Shown: one piece after another, positions 5,505 to 6,516 of the stretch
Layout: each line of letters opens with the position of its first letter
How positions within the stretch are numbered: the first letter of the stretch is position 1
From: JBGPIK01 sp041484845
GTDB taxonomy: Bacteria > Desulfobacterota > Binatia > UBA9968
Direction of reading: 5' to 3'
Length of the DNA: 6,516 nt
Assembly: GCA_041484845.1 (NCBI GenBank)
Contig: JBGPIK010000384.1
Span: forward strand, 1 to 6,516
Notes under the pieces: generated by a model
Told to the model about the DNA's origin: nothing
Databases searched by the model: none
What the model saw: only the letters and a program-made list of their open reading frames with translations
Program-made: the position numbers and the translations under genes

Positions 5505-6516
5505 ATGGGATTTGCAGTCATTAATAAACGATTCTGTCAATTGACGCTGGTGGCGCTTGTCTATTTGCTGCCGTCGGTACAAGCCCTGTTGCCTGTCGAT
5601 GATCCCGACGTCTGGTGGCATTTGCGAACCGGTGAGTGGATCGTGCGGGCCGGCTGGGTGCCTACCACGGATCCCTTTTCGAGCTTTGGCTACCAAAAGG
5701 GTTGGATCGCGTATAGTTGGCTGTTCGACGTGGTTATTTACGGCATCCGTTCGGCCTTTGGTCTCCAAGGGATCGTTGGTTTCACCGTCGGGTTTGGCTT
5801 GCTGATCGCGCTGGCGCTCCATCGATTGGTGCGCGCCGCGAAACTTTCGTTCCGTTACGAAATCATTCTGACCGCTATGGGTCTGGCGTGCATGAAATCA
5901 CTCATGAGCCCGCGTCCTTGGCTTTTCTCAATAGTTTTTTTTATTCTCGAATTAAGTCTCCTGCTTCAATATAGGCGATCGGGAGCCATGCGGCCGCTTT
6001 ATTGGCTTCCGCTCATATTCTGTGTTTGGGCGAATATCCACGTTCAGTTCGTGTATGGACTTGCGGTATTGATCCTGGTTGCAGCGGAACCGTTTCTCAT
6101 CCGCCTGTTTCTCCCTCTTCAAACAGCAGATGGAAGTTCTTCCGCTCCTGCCAGCGGACCGTTTCTCATTGCAACTTTATCGATCCTAGCGACCCTCGCC
6201 ACCCCTTACCACGCGTTCATTTATCGCCCCGTCATTGAGTATGCCACGGAGACAGGCGTGTTCCAGAATATCCTTGAGCTGCATCCTCTTTTTTTTCGTA
6301 ACCCGATCGATTGGATTTTCTTGACGCTAATCCTCACGGCAACTTTCGTGCTCGGCTGGCGTAAAGAAACGGCCTTGTTCCCCTACTTTTTGCTCGCCCT
6401 GGGAGCTTTGCTGTCATTTCGGGCGCGGCGAGACGTGTGGGTGGGCGCCGTGGCTGCTGTTGCCGTTGTTTCAAACCCACGCGTTATTCGGGCTGCCGCC
6501 GATCGCCTCGAGTTCA
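5505..6516 (+). CDS. Polytopic membrane protein with GT-C-like first-loop motif (3' partial)
   Basis: The frame is open from ATG 5505 to the window edge (337 codons, no stop). GGAAAG at 5494-5499 is a modest Shine-Dalgarno; TTG 5490 is the only other start after the upstream in-frame stop. The protein is very hydrophobic, with about eight or nine membrane segments in the visible part. After the first helix comes a periplasmic-type loop VDDPDVWWHLRTGEW (31-45) followed by PTTDPFSSF (53-61). This pattern of acidic residues plus WWHL and a later DPFS is shared by many bacterial membrane proteins related to GT-C glycosyltransferases, where loop-1 acidic residues serve catalysis in characterised members. 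Further conserved-looking spots are SPRPWLFS (135-142), WANIHVQF (175-182) and FRARRDVW (305-312). A lipid-linked sugar transferase role is inference. It is probably not part of the transporter operon, given the 280-bp gap. Confidence 0.8.
   Translation, partial: MGFAVINKRFCQLTLVALVYLLPSVQALLPVDDPDVWWHLRTGEWIVRAGWVPTTDPFSSFGYQKGWIAYSWLFDVVIYGIRSAFGLQGIVGFTVGFGLLIALALHRLVRAAKLSFRYEIILTAMGLACMKSLMSPRPWLFSIVFFILELSLLLQYRRSGAMRPLYWLPLIFCVWANIHVQFVYGLAVLILVAAEPFLIRLFLPLQTADGSSSAPASGPFLIATLSILATLATPYHAFIYRPVIEYATETGVFQNILELHPLFFRNPIDWIFLTLILTATFVLGWRKETALFPYFLLALGALLSFRARRDVWVGAVAAVAVVSNPRVIRAAADRLEF

Noticed and set aside
5557..5974. Two + strand frames of about 80 codons within the last gene.
   Set aside because: They are out-of-frame shadows. 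The real frame starts at 5505, is open to the window edge and encodes a hydrophobic protein with a recognisable motif.

Overview
All recognisable genes lie on the + strand. The window reads as ordinary chromosomal bacterial DNA of moderate to high GC. It carries several ABC-importer solute-binding proteins, a fused two-domain permease, a DUF5995 protein and a GT-C-like membrane protein. That mix, with good Shine-Dalgarno sites and many transporter binding proteins, fits an uncultured soil or groundwater Gram-negative lineage (Binatota, Methylomirabilota, Tectomicrobia or 'Deltaproteobacteria'-like). This placement is an inference from gene content; no rRNA or marker gene is present. No mobile element, CRISPR array, tRNA or rRNA was seen.

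Layout. Bases 1-193 are the C-terminal end of an NMT1/THI5-like (SsuA/TauA-type) solute-binding protein. After 44 bp comes a second, complete protein of the same type (238-1248). The two tails align over 63 residues without a gap, at about 30% identity (19/63), so they are diverged tandem paralogues. A 233-bp gap with short hairpins leads to a different binding protein of the Fe(III)/AfuA-FbpA type. It is best started at GTG 1482, where there is a strong Shine-Dalgarno, rather than at ATG 1377. After 42 bp comes its probable partner, a 583-residue FbpB-like permease with two fused transmembrane domains (2619-4370). No ABC ATPase follows. Instead, after 113 bp, there is a DUF5995-family protein (4484-5224). 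A 280-bp gap without a convincing gene separates it from a polytopic membrane protein (5505 to the window edge). That protein has the Asp- and Trp-rich first-loop motif of GT-C-like membrane glycosyltransferase relatives and runs off the 3' end.

How the genes work together. The binding protein at 1482 and the permease at 2619 form the periplasmic and membrane parts of one importer, which would need an ATPase encoded elsewhere. The iron-type binding protein has His-His where FbpA-like iron binders carry the tandem iron-ligating tyrosines, so ferric iron should not be assumed as substrate. The two NMT1-like proteins have no matching SsuC/TauC-type permease here. Nothing in the window amounts to a clear new system. 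The observations most worth a second look are the His-His substitution, the missing ATPase, the orphan binding-protein pair and the DUF5995 gene next to the transporter.
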